Source: Actinomycetota bacterium (GTDB lineage: Bacteria > Actinomycetota > CADDZG01 > WHSQ01). From it: a stretch of DNA of 17,240 nt. How positions within the stretch are numbered: position 1 is the first letter of the stretch; every line of letters starts with the position of its first letter. The stretch spans positions 1-17,240 of the forward strand of contig JACDBF010000177.1 in the NCBI GenBank assembly GCA_013695055.1, given 5' to 3'. Of the stretch, positions 7,262 to 14,264 are shown piece by piece. A program made the position numbers and the translations under genes. The notes beneath the pieces are model-generated. The model made no database searches. It saw only the letters and a program-made list of their open reading frames with translations, and was not told where the DNA came from.

Positions 7262-9258
7262 ATCACTTCGCAGGTTCCAGAGAGGAAGGCAAGAGCGCCT
7301 TCGGTATCGAGCGCGTCACTTTGCGTTTGGCCGTCTTTGGGGCAATCATCATCGCGATCTTTGTTGCCTTGTTTTTCCGCTTGTGGTTCTTGCAGGTGCT
7401 GGCTGCGCCCGACTACCAACGAGTTGCTCGCCAGAACCGCACGCGCATCGTCGAGTCCGAACCACATCGTGGCAACGTCCGAGATCGAAACGGACGCATA
7501 CTTGTAACCAACCGCAACTCGCTGTCGATCACAGTAGACCGGCAGATCGTCAACACGCCGCGTCAAGAGCACAAGGTGCTGAGCCGCCTGTCTGAGACAC
7601 TCGCCGTGGGAATGAAGGAGTTGCGCACCAACCTCAAAGACGACACCGTGTCGCCCTACAAGCCGGTGGCGGTTGTCACCGATGTCTCGGAGAAAGATGC
7701 TTCCTACATAAGGATCCACCAGGATGACTTTCCGGGAGTTCGTGTGGAACGCCTGCCGGTCCGGGCCTATCCCGCGGGTTCATTGGCGGCACACATCCTG
7801 GGTTACGTGGGTGAGATCTCGCCGGCTCTTCTGGAGAGTGACGACTACCCGGCGAATCGTGGGTACGGTCCGGGCGACATCGTAGGGAAAGACGGGGTCG
7901 AATACACATACGACCGCTTCATCCGAGGCCAGCCCGAGCAGACCAAGTATGTAGTGAACTCTACGGGCGATCAGGTGCAGAAGGCGAGAACGCAAGAAGA
8001 GGTGCCGGGTCGTGACCTTTACCTCACCATCGACGCTCGGATCCAAGGCATAACCGAGAAGGCGTTGGCGAGCGGTATCGAGGCGGCGCGCGCGTCCTAT
8101 CTGGCCCCGGCCGGCGGAGCAGTGGTGATGGACCCGGACGACGGCGAGATCATTGCGATGGCCAGCTACCCGGACTACGACCCCTCAATTCTTGCCGACG
8201 GCTTCAGCAACAAGGACAATGCCCTTTTGGGCGGGGCCACGGAAGTAAACACCGACGACAGGCTCACCAACAGGACGGTCCTGGGCGCTTTTCCCTCGGG
8301 CTCGACCTTCAAGGTTGTTACCGCCGAGGCAGCCATCTGGTCCGGAATCGCCTCCCCGTACACCTATCTCCCGTGCCCCCCCGCCGTCACCTACCCACCC
8401 GAGGGGGGGCCCGGGAGCGTCACCTTCAATAACTGGACGTCGGCCGATTACGGAAGCATGGGGCTCAGCGAATCGCTCGAGGTGTCGTGTGACACGTTCT
8501 ATTACGCGCTCGGCTGGCAGATGGAAAACGCGTTTGGAGCGGCCAACGGGGACGGATCGGAGAAGTTCCAGGAGTACATGAGGATGGCCGGCTTCGGACA
8601 CGATACCGGCATCGATTTGCCGTACGAGGAAGACGGTTTGGTTGCCGACCAGGCGTGGTGCGAGGCCAATGCCGATATCGGCTACTGTCCGCCGGCCGGC
8701 GACTGGCTCCCCGGCTACACGGTCAACATGGCCATCGGCCAGGGTGAGCTGACCGTTACTCCATTGCAGATGGCGGTGACCTATGCGGCCATCGCAAACG
8801 GTGGAACGATAGTCCAGCCTCATCTTGCTCAGGACCTCCGTAAAGTGCCGGAGGATGGCGGCGAGCCTGAGATAGTCAAGGAGTTCGACTTCGGTCCCGG
8901 CAAGAAGCTTCCTCTCGATGAGGCTGCATGGGCGCCGATCAGACAGGGATTGGTAGACGTGATCTCCGGCGACCAGGGCACCGCAACCGGAGCCTTTGCC
9001 GGCTATCCGCAAGATCGGTTTCCGGTCGCAGGCAAAACCGGCACCGCACAGATCGGCAGCGTCGAGTCGGGACTCAACTACGCTTGGTTCACCTCCTACG
9101 CCCCCGCTGATGATCCGGAGTACGTGATCGCCGTGTACCTCGACCGGGCGGGACACGGCGGCGAGAGCGCGGCTCCCGTCGCGCGCGAGATATACGAGGG
9201 CATCTTCGGCATCGACCAAAAGGCCGAGGTCCAGCTATCGCAGGATCCCTCGAACTGA
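7258..9258 (+). CDS. mrdA: Penicillin-binding protein 2, elongation-specific class B transpeptidase
   Basis: Cross-links peptidoglycan during lateral growth as partner of RodA. The 666-residue product has a cytoplasmic N-terminus, one membrane helix at about 22-45, and the N-terminal pedestal starting with PHRGNVRDRNGRIL. The transpeptidase domain has SxxK at Ser349-Lys352 (STFK), the second motif Ser410-Cys-Asp412 (SCD), and KTG at 593-595. The TTG start at 7258 overlaps the mreD stop in TTGA, and GGAGAGAG at 7240-7247 may serve as ribosome site. Four extracytoplasmic cysteines (373, 411, 468, 477) are visible, two of them in a short loop between the SxD and KTG motifs. Position between mreD and rodA distinguishes it from the division enzyme FtsI. 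Confidence 0.95.
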   Translation: MNHFAGSREEGKSAFGIERVTLRLAVFGAIIIAIFVALFFRLWFLQVLAAPDYQRVARQNRTRIVESEPHRGNVRDRNGRILVTNRNSLSITVDRQIVNTPRQEHKVLSRLSETLAVGMKELRTNLKDDTVSPYKPVAVVTDVSEKDASYIRIHQDDFPGVRVERLPVRAYPAGSLAAHILGYVGEISPALLESDDYPANRGYGPGDIVGKDGVEYTYDRFIRGQPEQTKYVVNSTGDQVQKARTQEEVPGRDLYLTIDARIQGITEKALASGIEAARASYLAPAGGAVVMDPDDGEIIAMASYPDYDPSILADGFSNKDNALLGGATEVNTDDRLTNRTVLGAFPSGSTFKVVTAEAAIWSGIASPYTYLPCPPAVTYPPEGGPGSVTFNNWTSADYGSMGLSESLEVSCDTFYYALGWQMENAFGAANGDGSEKFQEYMRMAGFGHDTGIDLPYEEDGLVADQAWCEANADIGYCPPAGDWLPGYTVNMAIGQGELTVTPLQMAVTYAAIANGGTIVQPHLAQDLRKVPEDGGEPEIVKEFDFGPGKKLPLDEAAWAPIRQGLVDVISGDQGTATGAFAGYPQDRFPVAGKTGTAQIGSVESGLNYAWFTSYAPADDPEYVIAVYLDRAGHGGESAAPVAREIYEGIFGIDQKAEVQLSQDPSN

Positions 9259-10433
9259 TGGGCATGCAGGGACTCTTCGGCGAGGCCGTCGACCGCATCG
9301 GTGGTGAGCCGATATCGGCTCGCATGGCGCGTCGCGCCCCCATCCGTCATTTGGACCCGATGCTCTTGACCATCACTCTCTTGCTGTCGGTTTTTGGAGC
9401 CGTGATGGTGTTCTCGGCGACGGCGAACAAGCAAGACACCAGCCTTGACCCGGCGCAGTACCTCAAGCGGCAGATCGCCTACGCGATAGCGGGCGCAATC
9501 GTTCTGCTGGTCGTGAGCTTCATCGACTACCGGCACCTGCGGGCGTTCGCGCCGTTCCTCTACGGCGGCGCGCTGGTGACCTTGCTGCTGCTGCTCACGC
9601 CCTTGGGCGACGAAGCGGGGGGAGCCAGGAGCTGGTTCAACTTTGGCTTCTTTCAGGTACAGCCTTCGGAGTTCGCCAAGATCGCCGTGATCGTCGCCGG
9701 GGCGGCGTATCTCGCGGAACGCAAGGAGGAAGTTCGCGTTCGCGATGTCGCAGTCGTAACTGCCCTGGTCGCGGCGCCGAGCGCGCTGATCTATGTCGAG
9801 CCCGACTTCGGGTCGGCGCTCGTTTTCGTGGCGCTGTTGGCGGGGCTGCTTCTCTTGGGAGGAGCCAAGATCAGACACTTTCTTTTTCTCGCCATGATGG
9901 CGCTGCTCGGCGTGGCGGTCATCCTTCAGGTTGGATTGCTCAAGGACTATCAGATCGAGCGCATCACTGCGTTCTTGGATTCCAGTCCCGACGTCCAGTC
10001 GGAGGGTTGGACGCTTCACCAAGCCAAGACGGCGATCGCTTCCGGGGGCCTGCGCGGCAAGGGGTTTCAGCGAAAGAATACTCAAACCTCTCTTGACTTC
10101 GTCCCCGAGCAGCACACGGACTTCATTTTTACTGCCGTTGCCGAGCAGCTTGGATTCATCGGCGCCGGAGCCCTTCTCGGTTTGTTCGCCTTGCTCATCT
10201 GGCGAGCGCTTCGAATCGCCACTCTGTCGCGTGATCTCTTCGGCACATTGCTCGCCGGAGGGATTGCCACGATGTGGGTCTTTCAGATGTTCGTAAACGT
10301 CGGCATGACGATGGGCATCATGCCGATCACGGGCCTCACGCTCCCGTTCGTGTCGTTCGGTGGATCGAGTCTCGTCATGAACTTCATGGCGGTCGGGATT
10401 CTCCTGAACGTTCATATGCGACGGTATTTGTGA
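9258..10433 (+). CDS. rodA: SEDS peptidoglycan glycosyltransferase RodA
   Basis: Polymerises lipid II into glycan strands in the elongasome, with PBP2 as cross-linking partner. The 391-residue product is a polytopic SEDS protein. It has the signatures QPSEFAK at 135-141, YQIERITAFLD, the Gly-rich GLRGKGF, and FVPEQHTDFIF, where Asp288 of HTDF is the conserved acidic residue needed for catalysis in RodA/FtsW. The end has the NVGMTMGIMPITGLTLPFVSFGGSS block typical of RodA. A cytoplasmic N-terminal stretch of about 33 residues precedes the first helix. ATG 9258 shares its A with the mrdA stop (TGATG). Context and the MGIMPITG block favour RodA over FtsW. Only 19 bases separate it from the next gene. 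Confidence 0.96.
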   Translation: MGMQGLFGEAVDRIGGEPISARMARRAPIRHLDPMLLTITLLLSVFGAVMVFSATANKQDTSLDPAQYLKRQIAYAIAGAIVLLVVSFIDYRHLRAFAPFLYGGALVTLLLLLTPLGDEAGGARSWFNFGFFQVQPSEFAKIAVIVAGAAYLAERKEEVRVRDVAVVTALVAAPSALIYVEPDFGSALVFVALLAGLLLLGGAKIRHFLFLAMMALLGVAVILQVGLLKDYQIERITAFLDSSPDVQSEGWTLHQAKTAIASGGLRGKGFQRKNTQTSLDFVPEQHTDFIFTAVAEQLGFIGAGALLGLFALLIWRALRIATLSRDLFGTLLAGGIATMWVFQMFVNVGMTMGIMPITGLTLPFVSFGGSSLVMNFMAVGILLNVHMRRYL

Positions 10434-10452
10434 GCCAGAAGGAGACACAGCC

Positions 10453-11883
10453 GTGACCGACTCGACACCCCGCCGCCGGGAAAAGGCCATCGACATACAA
10501 CCCATGCCGGCGAAGTCTGTGGAAGCACCATCGACCGTCGAGCCTGAGAAGGGCGAGCGCCCCCCCGAAGCCAAGCCGTCGCCGTCTTCTAACGGACGTT
10601 CACGCCGCCGCCGGCCGCGACGTCGATCGAGTAGCGCACGCCCGCATGCTGATCGCGTGATGCTTGTCCATGCAGACCCGAATGGCACTCAGATAGCGGT
10701 TCTCGAGGATCAACAGATCGTCGAGCACTATGTCACCCGCAGGGACGACCGCTCGATGGTGGGAAACGTCTATCTCGGTCGCGTACAGAACGTGCTGCCG
10801 GGTATGGAGGCCTCGTTCGTCGAGTTCGGAGCCGCACGCAACGGCGTACTTTATGCGCGCGAAGTGGGGATCGCAGGCGATGAGGGCGCAGATATCCCGC
10901 GCATCGAAACGGTCCTGAAGTCCGGCCAGACGATCCTCGTCCAGGTGACGAAGGATCCGATGGGCTCCAAGGGAGCGCGCCTCACGGCGGTCGTTTCCAT
11001 TGCCGGCAGGCATCTCGTTCTGGTGCCGGGCGCCAAGTCGCTTGGGGTATCGCGAAAGCTTCCCGACCGAGAGCGGGCGCGGCTACGCGATATCGCCACG
11101 GAGCTTCGCCTAGATCACCATGGATTGATCGTGCGGACTGTCGCCGAAGGGGCCGCTCGAGAAGACCTCGAGCGCGATCTCGAAAGAGTCACGGCGGTCT
11201 GGAAAGAGATCGAGTCCAAGGCGCAAAAGGCCAAGGCTCCGAGGCTGCTCTACGAGGAGCCGGAGCTTGAGTTGAGGGTCGTGAGGGACGTCTTCAATCG
11301 AGACATCAGCCGCTGCATCGTGGACGACGCCGACCTCGAGGGCCTGCTGCGAGCCTACGTGCGGCAGACCACGCCGGACCTCGATGAACGGCTCGAGCTC
11401 TTCATCGGCGAGCTCCCGATCTTCGAGGAGCATCGTGTGGCCGAGCAGATTCGCAAGTCGCTCGAGAGGAAGGTATGGCTGCCGTCGGGCGGGCACATCG
11501 TCATCGACCGCACCGAGGCCATGACGGTGATCGATGTCAACACGGGTAAGTTCGTGGGGAAGTCATCGCTCGAGGAGACCGTGTTCGCCGCCAACAAGGA
11601 GGCGGCGGTTGAGGTCGCTCGCCAGCTCAGATTGCGCGACATCGGAGGAATCATCGTCGTGGATTTCATCGATATGGAGGACCTCGGCAATCGGGACGGA
11701 GTGATCACCACTTTTCGTAGAGAGCTCGAGCGTGACCGCTCGCGCACCCAGGTCTTCGATATCTCCCCCCTAGGGCTCGTTCAGATGACCCGTAAGGGTG
11801 TCTCTTCTGGGATCATCGAGGCGTTCTCCGATCCATGCCCCACGTGCGAGGGGCGCGGCCTCCTCATCCACGACCTGGACTAG
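10453..11883 (+). CDS. rng: Ribonuclease E/G family endoribonuclease, compact form
   Basis: Cuts single-stranded A/U-rich RNA and acts in rRNA processing and mRNA decay. The 476-residue product has a disordered N-terminus of about 60 residues with an Arg-rich patch (RSRRRRPRRRSSS, about 50-62). The S1 domain lies at about 99-150 (MVGNVYLGRVQNVLPGM). The RNase H-like and DNase I-like parts follow, with catalytic Asp361 (DVNTG) and Asp404 (VVDFIDM). They are 43 residues apart, as are Asp303/Asp346 in E. coli RNase E. The zinc-link CPTC is at 462-465, and the protein stops soon after. GTG 10453 has AAGGAG at 10439-10444. The long extensions of Streptomyces or mycobacterial RNase E are absent, so the enzyme is closer in size to RNase G. 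The position before rplU-rpmA is conserved in Actinomycetota. Confidence 0.95.
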   Translation: MTDSTPRRREKAIDIQPMPAKSVEAPSTVEPEKGERPPEAKPSPSSNGRSRRRRPRRRSSSARPHADRVMLVHADPNGTQIAVLEDQQIVEHYVTRRDDRSMVGNVYLGRVQNVLPGMEASFVEFGAARNGVLYAREVGIAGDEGADIPRIETVLKSGQTILVQVTKDPMGSKGARLTAVVSIAGRHLVLVPGAKSLGVSRKLPDRERARLRDIATELRLDHHGLIVRTVAEGAAREDLERDLERVTAVWKEIESKAQKAKAPRLLYEEPELELRVVRDVFNRDISRCIVDDADLEGLLRAYVRQTTPDLDERLELFIGELPIFEEHRVAEQIRKSLERKVWLPSGGHIVIDRTEAMTVIDVNTGKFVGKSSLEETVFAANKEAAVEVARQLRLRDIGGIIVVDFIDMEDLGNRDGVITTFRRELERDRSRTQVFDISPLGLVQMTRKGVSSGIIEAFSDPCPTCEGRGLLIHDLD

Positions 11884-11927
11884 CGCGGTGGCCGCCGGGG
11901 GTCAGCGGCGACGTGGGCCGTATCCGG

Positions 11928-11933
11928 TATCAT
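11928..11933 (+). promoter_or_regulatory. Possible -10 element upstream of rplU
   Basis: TATCAT at 11928-11933 is a fair -10 hexamer 36 bases before the rplU start. A matching TTGACA-like -35 is not seen at 16-18 bases, so this is only a candidate. The 86-base spacer after RNase E/G also contains a small GC stem (GCCGC 11891-11895 with GCGGC 11905-11909). Confidence 0.3.
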
Positions 11934-11959
11934 GACCCTTCGGTAACATCAAACCTTGT

Positions 11960-11972
11960 GAGGTTTTTCGTG
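11960..11972 (+). promoter_or_regulatory. Ribosome site that decides the rplU start
   Basis: GAGG at 11960-11963 lies six bases before GTG 11970. This start gives MYAVIRAGGKQYKV, the usual L21 N-terminus. The frame is open far upstream (to 11835), and an in-frame GTG at 11958 would add four residues (MRFF) but would lose this site. Confidence 0.6.
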
Positions 11973-12392
11973 TATGCGGTGATTCGCGCGGGTGGCAAGC
12001 AGTACAAAGTGCAAGAGGGTGACGTCATCGAGATCGAGCGAGTCAAGGACTCGTCCGACTCGATCCGGTTTACTCCGCTCTTGGTCGTGGATGACGAGGG
12101 CAAGACCCGTACGGGAAGGTCCAACCTTGCGGACGCACGCGTCACGGCCAAGGTCGTGGACGAGGTCAAAGGGCCCAAGCTCGACGTCTACAAGTACCGC
12201 AACAAGACCGGATACCGGCGCCACAACGGCCACCGCCAGCGCTATACGAGCGTGGAGATTTCGGGGATCAGCCTGGACGGCCAATCGAAGCCGGCAGCTT
12301 CCAGAACCAAGAAGCAAAGCGCGGCCGCCGACTCGAAGCCGGCAGCTTCCAGAACCAAGAAGCAAACGGAGGAGAGCAGCGATGGCACATAA
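11970..12392 (+). CDS. rplU: 50S ribosomal protein L21 with a repeated basic C-terminal tail
   Basis: A large-subunit protein that binds 23S rRNA. The 140-residue product has a standard L21 core at residues 1 to about 103: MYAVIRAGGKQYKV at the start, FTPLLVVDDEGKTRTG, and the end signature YKYRNKTGYRRHNGHRQRYTSVEI. The core is followed by a tail of about 37 residues that most L21 proteins lack. The tail consists of two 16-residue units, each beginning SKPAASRTKKQ (106-116 and 122-132), then TEESSDGT. The repeated codons are identical over 34 bases, pointing to a recent duplication. The start was chosen at GTG 11970. The 3' end carries the rpmA ribosome site and overlaps rpmA by 11 bases. Confidence 0.96.
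   Translation: MYAVIRAGGKQYKVQEGDVIEIERVKDSSDSIRFTPLLVVDDEGKTRTGRSNLADARVTAKVVDEVKGPKLDVYKYRNKTGYRRHNGHRQRYTSVEISGISLDGQSKPAASRTKKQSAAADSKPAASRTKKQTEESSDGT
12285..12366 (+). repeat. Exact 34-bp direct repeat, period 48 bp, inside rplU
   Basis: The 34 bases at 12285-12318 recur without change at 12333-12366, with 14 bases between them, so the period is 48 bases or 16 codons. The unit encodes SKPAASRTKKQ plus one flanking base. The in-frame period keeps the reading frame and extends the L21 tail. Confidence 0.95.
12368..12374 (+). promoter_or_regulatory. Strong rpmA ribosome site inside rplU
   Basis: GGAGGAG lies seven bases before the rpmA ATG at 12382 and falls within the last codons of rplU (encoding part of TEESS). 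It explains how rpmA is translated from the overlapping transcript. Confidence 0.75.
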
Positions 12393-12627
12393 GAAAGGGG
12401 CGGCGTCCTCTCGCAACGGGCGGGATTCGGCCGCTCAACGGCTGGGCGTCAAGATCTACGGGGGCCAGGTCGCCAGGCCCGGCGCCATCATCGTGCGCCA
12501 GCGGGGAACTAGATGGCACCCCGGCCTGAACGTGGGCCGTGGCGGCGACGACACGCTTTTCGCCAAGGCCGAGGGGACGGTCACCTTTCACCGAGCTCGC
12601 GGTCGACGCGTCGTGAGCGTGCTCTGA
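12382..12627 (+). CDS. rpmA: 50S ribosomal protein L27
   Basis: A large-subunit protein whose N-terminal tail reaches the peptidyl-transferase centre. The 81-residue product has the family start MAHKKGAASSRNGRDS, then QRLGVKIYGGQ, the RQRGTRWHPGLNVGRGGDDTLFA core and an Arg-rich end. There is no cleavable N-terminal extension of the Firmicutes kind. The ATG at 12382 is backed by GGAGGAG at 12368-12374, and the first 11 bases overlap rplU in another frame. An upstream extension of this frame runs antiphase through rplU and is not coding. It is followed by a terminator-like hairpin before obg. Confidence 0.97.
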   Translation: MAHKKGAASSRNGRDSAAQRLGVKIYGGQVARPGAIIVRQRGTRWHPGLNVGRGGDDTLFAKAEGTVTFHRARGRRVVSVL

Positions 12628-12656
12628 GCCGCAAGCCCGGCTCGTGATCGACTCCG

Positions 12657-12688
12657 GAGGGACCCTTGGCGGGGTCCCTCACCTTTTT
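12657..12688 (+). terminator. Intrinsic terminator or attenuator between rpmA and obg
   Basis: A nine-base-pair stem (GAGGGACCC-type arm 12657-12665 with the matching arm 12672-12680) closes a six-base loop. ACC and five T (12684-12688) follow. This is a good Rho-independent signal for a high-G+C genome. It ends 14 bases before the obg start, so it may reduce read-through from the ribosomal genes into obg. Confidence 0.65.
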
Positions 12689-12702
12689 GGGGTGGTCGGG
12701 CT

Positions 12703-13950
12703 ATGAGCGAGTTCGTCGATGAAGCCCGTATCAACGTCACGGCCGGAGCCGGCGGCGACGGCTCGGCCTCGTTCCATCACGAGCCCTATAAGCCAAAGGG
12801 CGGGCCCGACGGAGGTGACGGCGGAAACGGGGGCAGCGTGATTCTTCGGGCCGACCCGTCGGTCGGGACGTTGCTTGGGCTGAAGAAGTATCCGCATGTC
12901 AAAGCCGCCAAGGGTGGGCACGGCGCCAGCAAGAGACGTTTCGGCGCGCGCGGCCCCGACAGGATCGTCTTGGTCCCTTCGGGCACCATCGTCTACGACG
13001 AAGATGGCGTCTTGATCGCGGATCTCGCCGGCCCCGGAGACGAGCTCGTGGCGGCCAGGGGGGGACGGGGGGGCCGGGGCAACGCTCGTTTCACGTCGTC
13101 CACTCGCCAGGCCCCCACTTTCGCGGAGAAGGGGGAGCCGTCCGAGGAGCGCTGGTTGCGCCTCGAGCTGCGCCTCCTCGCAGATGTGGGCTTGGTGGGG
13201 TTTCCGAATGCCGGGAAGTCGACCCTCATCTCCCGGATCTCCGCGGCTCGTCCCAAGATTGCGGACTATCCCTTTACGACGATCTCGCCGAACCTCGGAG
13301 TGGTCGAAGTAGGGGAGAGCTCCTTCGTCGTGGCGGATATTCCAGGTCTCTTGCCGGGAGCGCACGAGGGCAAGGGCCTCGGACACCGTTTTCTCAGGCA
13401 CGTCCGCCGGGCTGCCGTCCTTGCCTTCATGATCGACACCACGGCCATAGACCGAGATCCGCTCGATGACGTCGACGTTCTCCGGGCCGAGCTCGAGGCG
13501 TTCGATTCGGAGCTGGCCGAGAGGCCTTCGGTGATCGTGGCTTCCAAGATCGATGCCGGGCGCGACCACCTTGCGGAGATTCAGCGCCGGTGGCCCGAGG
13601 CCATCACAATCTCCTCGGTGACCGGCGAGGGTATCGACACTCTTCTGCGGTCGATGGCCGCCGCCGTGAGCGCGGCCCGCGCTGCCACACCGGCCCCCGT
13701 GGGTTACGTCCGGCATGTCGTGCGGGACCAGCCGCTCCTGGTGGAGCATGAGGGCGACGCGTGGCGAGTGCGCGGCACCCGGCCCGAACGCGTCGTCGCC
13801 GCGACCGATCTCTTCAATGAGGAGGCGGCGCAGCGGCTCGGGCGCAAGCTCATCGCCATGGGGGTCGAGGATGCCCTGGAACGGGCGGGAGCGAAGCCGG
13901 GCGACGAGATCCGGATAGGAGAGTCCGTCTTCGACTTCGAGCCGGGCTGA
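12703..13950 (+). CDS. obg: GTPase Obg/CgtA
   Basis: An essential GTPase bound to the 50S subunit, linked to late ribosome assembly and stress control. The 415-residue product has three domains. The Gly-rich Obg fold spans about 1-159 (PKGGPDGGDGGNGGSV). The G domain has G1 GFPNAGKST at 166-174, G3 DIPGLLPGAHEGKGLG from Asp212, G4 SKID at 281-284 and G5 SSVTGEGI. The C-terminal OCT domain (about 335-415) ends FNEEAAQRLGRKLIAMGV and GDEIRIGESVFDFEPG. G4 has Ser in place of the usual Asn of NKxD. ATG 12703 is preceded by GGGGTGG at 12689-12695. In Streptomyces proB follows obg; here a long spacer and ppk follow instead. Confidence 0.97.
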   Translation: MSEFVDEARINVTAGAGGDGSASFHHEPYKPKGGPDGGDGGNGGSVILRADPSVGTLLGLKKYPHVKAAKGGHGASKRRFGARGPDRIVLVPSGTIVYDEDGVLIADLAGPGDELVAARGGRGGRGNARFTSSTRQAPTFAEKGEPSEERWLRLELRLLADVGLVGFPNAGKSTLISRISAARPKIADYPFTTISPNLGVVEVGESSFVVADIPGLLPGAHEGKGLGHRFLRHVRRAAVLAFMIDTTAIDRDPLDDVDVLRAELEAFDSELAERPSVIVASKIDAGRDHLAEIQRRWPEAITISSVTGEGIDTLLRSMAAAVSAARAATPAPVGYVRHVVRDQPLLVEHEGDAWRVRGTRPERVVAATDLFNEEAAQRLGRKLIAMGVEDALERAGAKPGDEIRIGESVFDFEPG

Positions 13951-14006
13951 GATTGCGTCGGCGTAAGGACTTGGGCCCGGCTGAGGTCGCGGGGCCCCGG
14001 ACGCGC

Positions 14007-14036
14007 AGCGAGGGGGCCGGGGGAGGCCCCCTCGCT
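14007..14036 (+). terminator. Strong 12-bp hairpin after obg
   Basis: AGCGAGGGGGCC (14007-14018) pairs perfectly with GGCCCCCTCGCT (14025-14036) around the loop GGGGGA. There is no T run after it, as is often true of terminators in high-G+C Actinomycetota. It begins 57 bases after the obg stop and most likely ends the obg transcript. Confidence 0.6.
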
Positions 14037-14038
14037 AT

Positions 14039-14096
14039 GAGGTTCCGAAGAGGGGCGGGGAAGTCCCTCTTCCGCCGGGCTCGTGGCATGAACCTC
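14039..14096 (+). other. Nested stem structure, candidate RNA element
   Basis: An outer stem GAGGTTC (14039-14045) with GAACCTC (14090-14096) encloses an inner eight-base-pair stem GAAGAGGG (14047-14054) with CCCTCTTC (14065-14072). A competing pairing GGCGG plus AAG (14054-14063) with CTTCCGCC (14069-14076) would exclude the inner stem. This is seen by eye only; no known riboswitch or RNA family was recognised. Confidence 0.3.
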
Positions 14097-14170
14097 GAGG
14101 CTGGAGCAGTGCCAACGGTAGAGCGTGCAAGTGGCGTGAACGTGAACGGGCGCAAGCCTCCGAGTGAATC

Positions 14171-14202
14171 CTTCAGGGGGCCCCATCGGGGGCCGAATGA
14201 AG
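14171..14202 (+). other. GC-rich hairpin with ATCG tetraloop
   Basis: GGCCCC (14179-14184) pairs with GGGGCC (14189-14194) around ATCG. An outer CTTCA (14171-14175) pairs with TGAAG (14198-14202) across a 3x3 internal loop. It may be a second terminator or part of a leader RNA. Confidence 0.3.
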
Positions 14203-14227
14203 AGAGATGGTCGCCCCGTGCCCGAAG

Positions 14228-14264
14228 TTGATATCGGCGTGTCTTAAAATCATGTTCACTTGAG
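14228..14264 (+). promoter_or_regulatory. Possible promoter region and single PHO-box-like unit upstream of ppk
   Basis: The sequence becomes A/T-richer here. TAAAAT at 14245-14250 matches five of six -10 bases. TTGATA at 14228-14233 resembles a -35 but is only 11 bases away. GTTCACTTGAG at 14254-14264 resembles one 11-base unit of the PhoP box; the neighbouring units do not match well. Clear assignment is not possible. Confidence 0.3.

Noticed and set aside
9096..10688. Long - strand open frame (530 codons) opposite rodA and both neighbours
   Set aside because: It spans the antisense of three well-supported genes, is full of charged low-complexity residues, and has no recognisable domain. 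Such frames are expected opposite G/C-ending codons.
11835..11969. Upstream extension of the rplU frame to 11835
   Set aside because: It would overlap the RNase E/G end. The GTG at 11970 with GAGG upstream gives the standard L21 N-terminus.
12679..13749. Long - strand open frame (356 codons) opposite obg
   Set aside because: Antisense shadow of a clear Obg GTPase; it also runs into the terminator hairpin.
14039..14160. Resemblance of the spacer to RNase P RNA, tmRNA, SRP RNA or a cobalamin/TPP riboswitch
   Set aside because: I looked for the conserved core strings of each and found none in order; only generic stems are present.
13704..14186. Open frame of 160 codons on the - strand across the obg end and spacer
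   Set aside because: More than half is the antisense of the obg OCT domain; composition is Arg/Pro/Ser-rich shadow sequence with no motif.
13953..14231. Open frame of 92 codons on the + strand in the obg-ppk spacer
   Set aside because: It overlaps three strong hairpins, is low in complexity and rich in Arg/Gly/Pro, starts without a ribosome site and resembles no family. It is best explained by high G+C.
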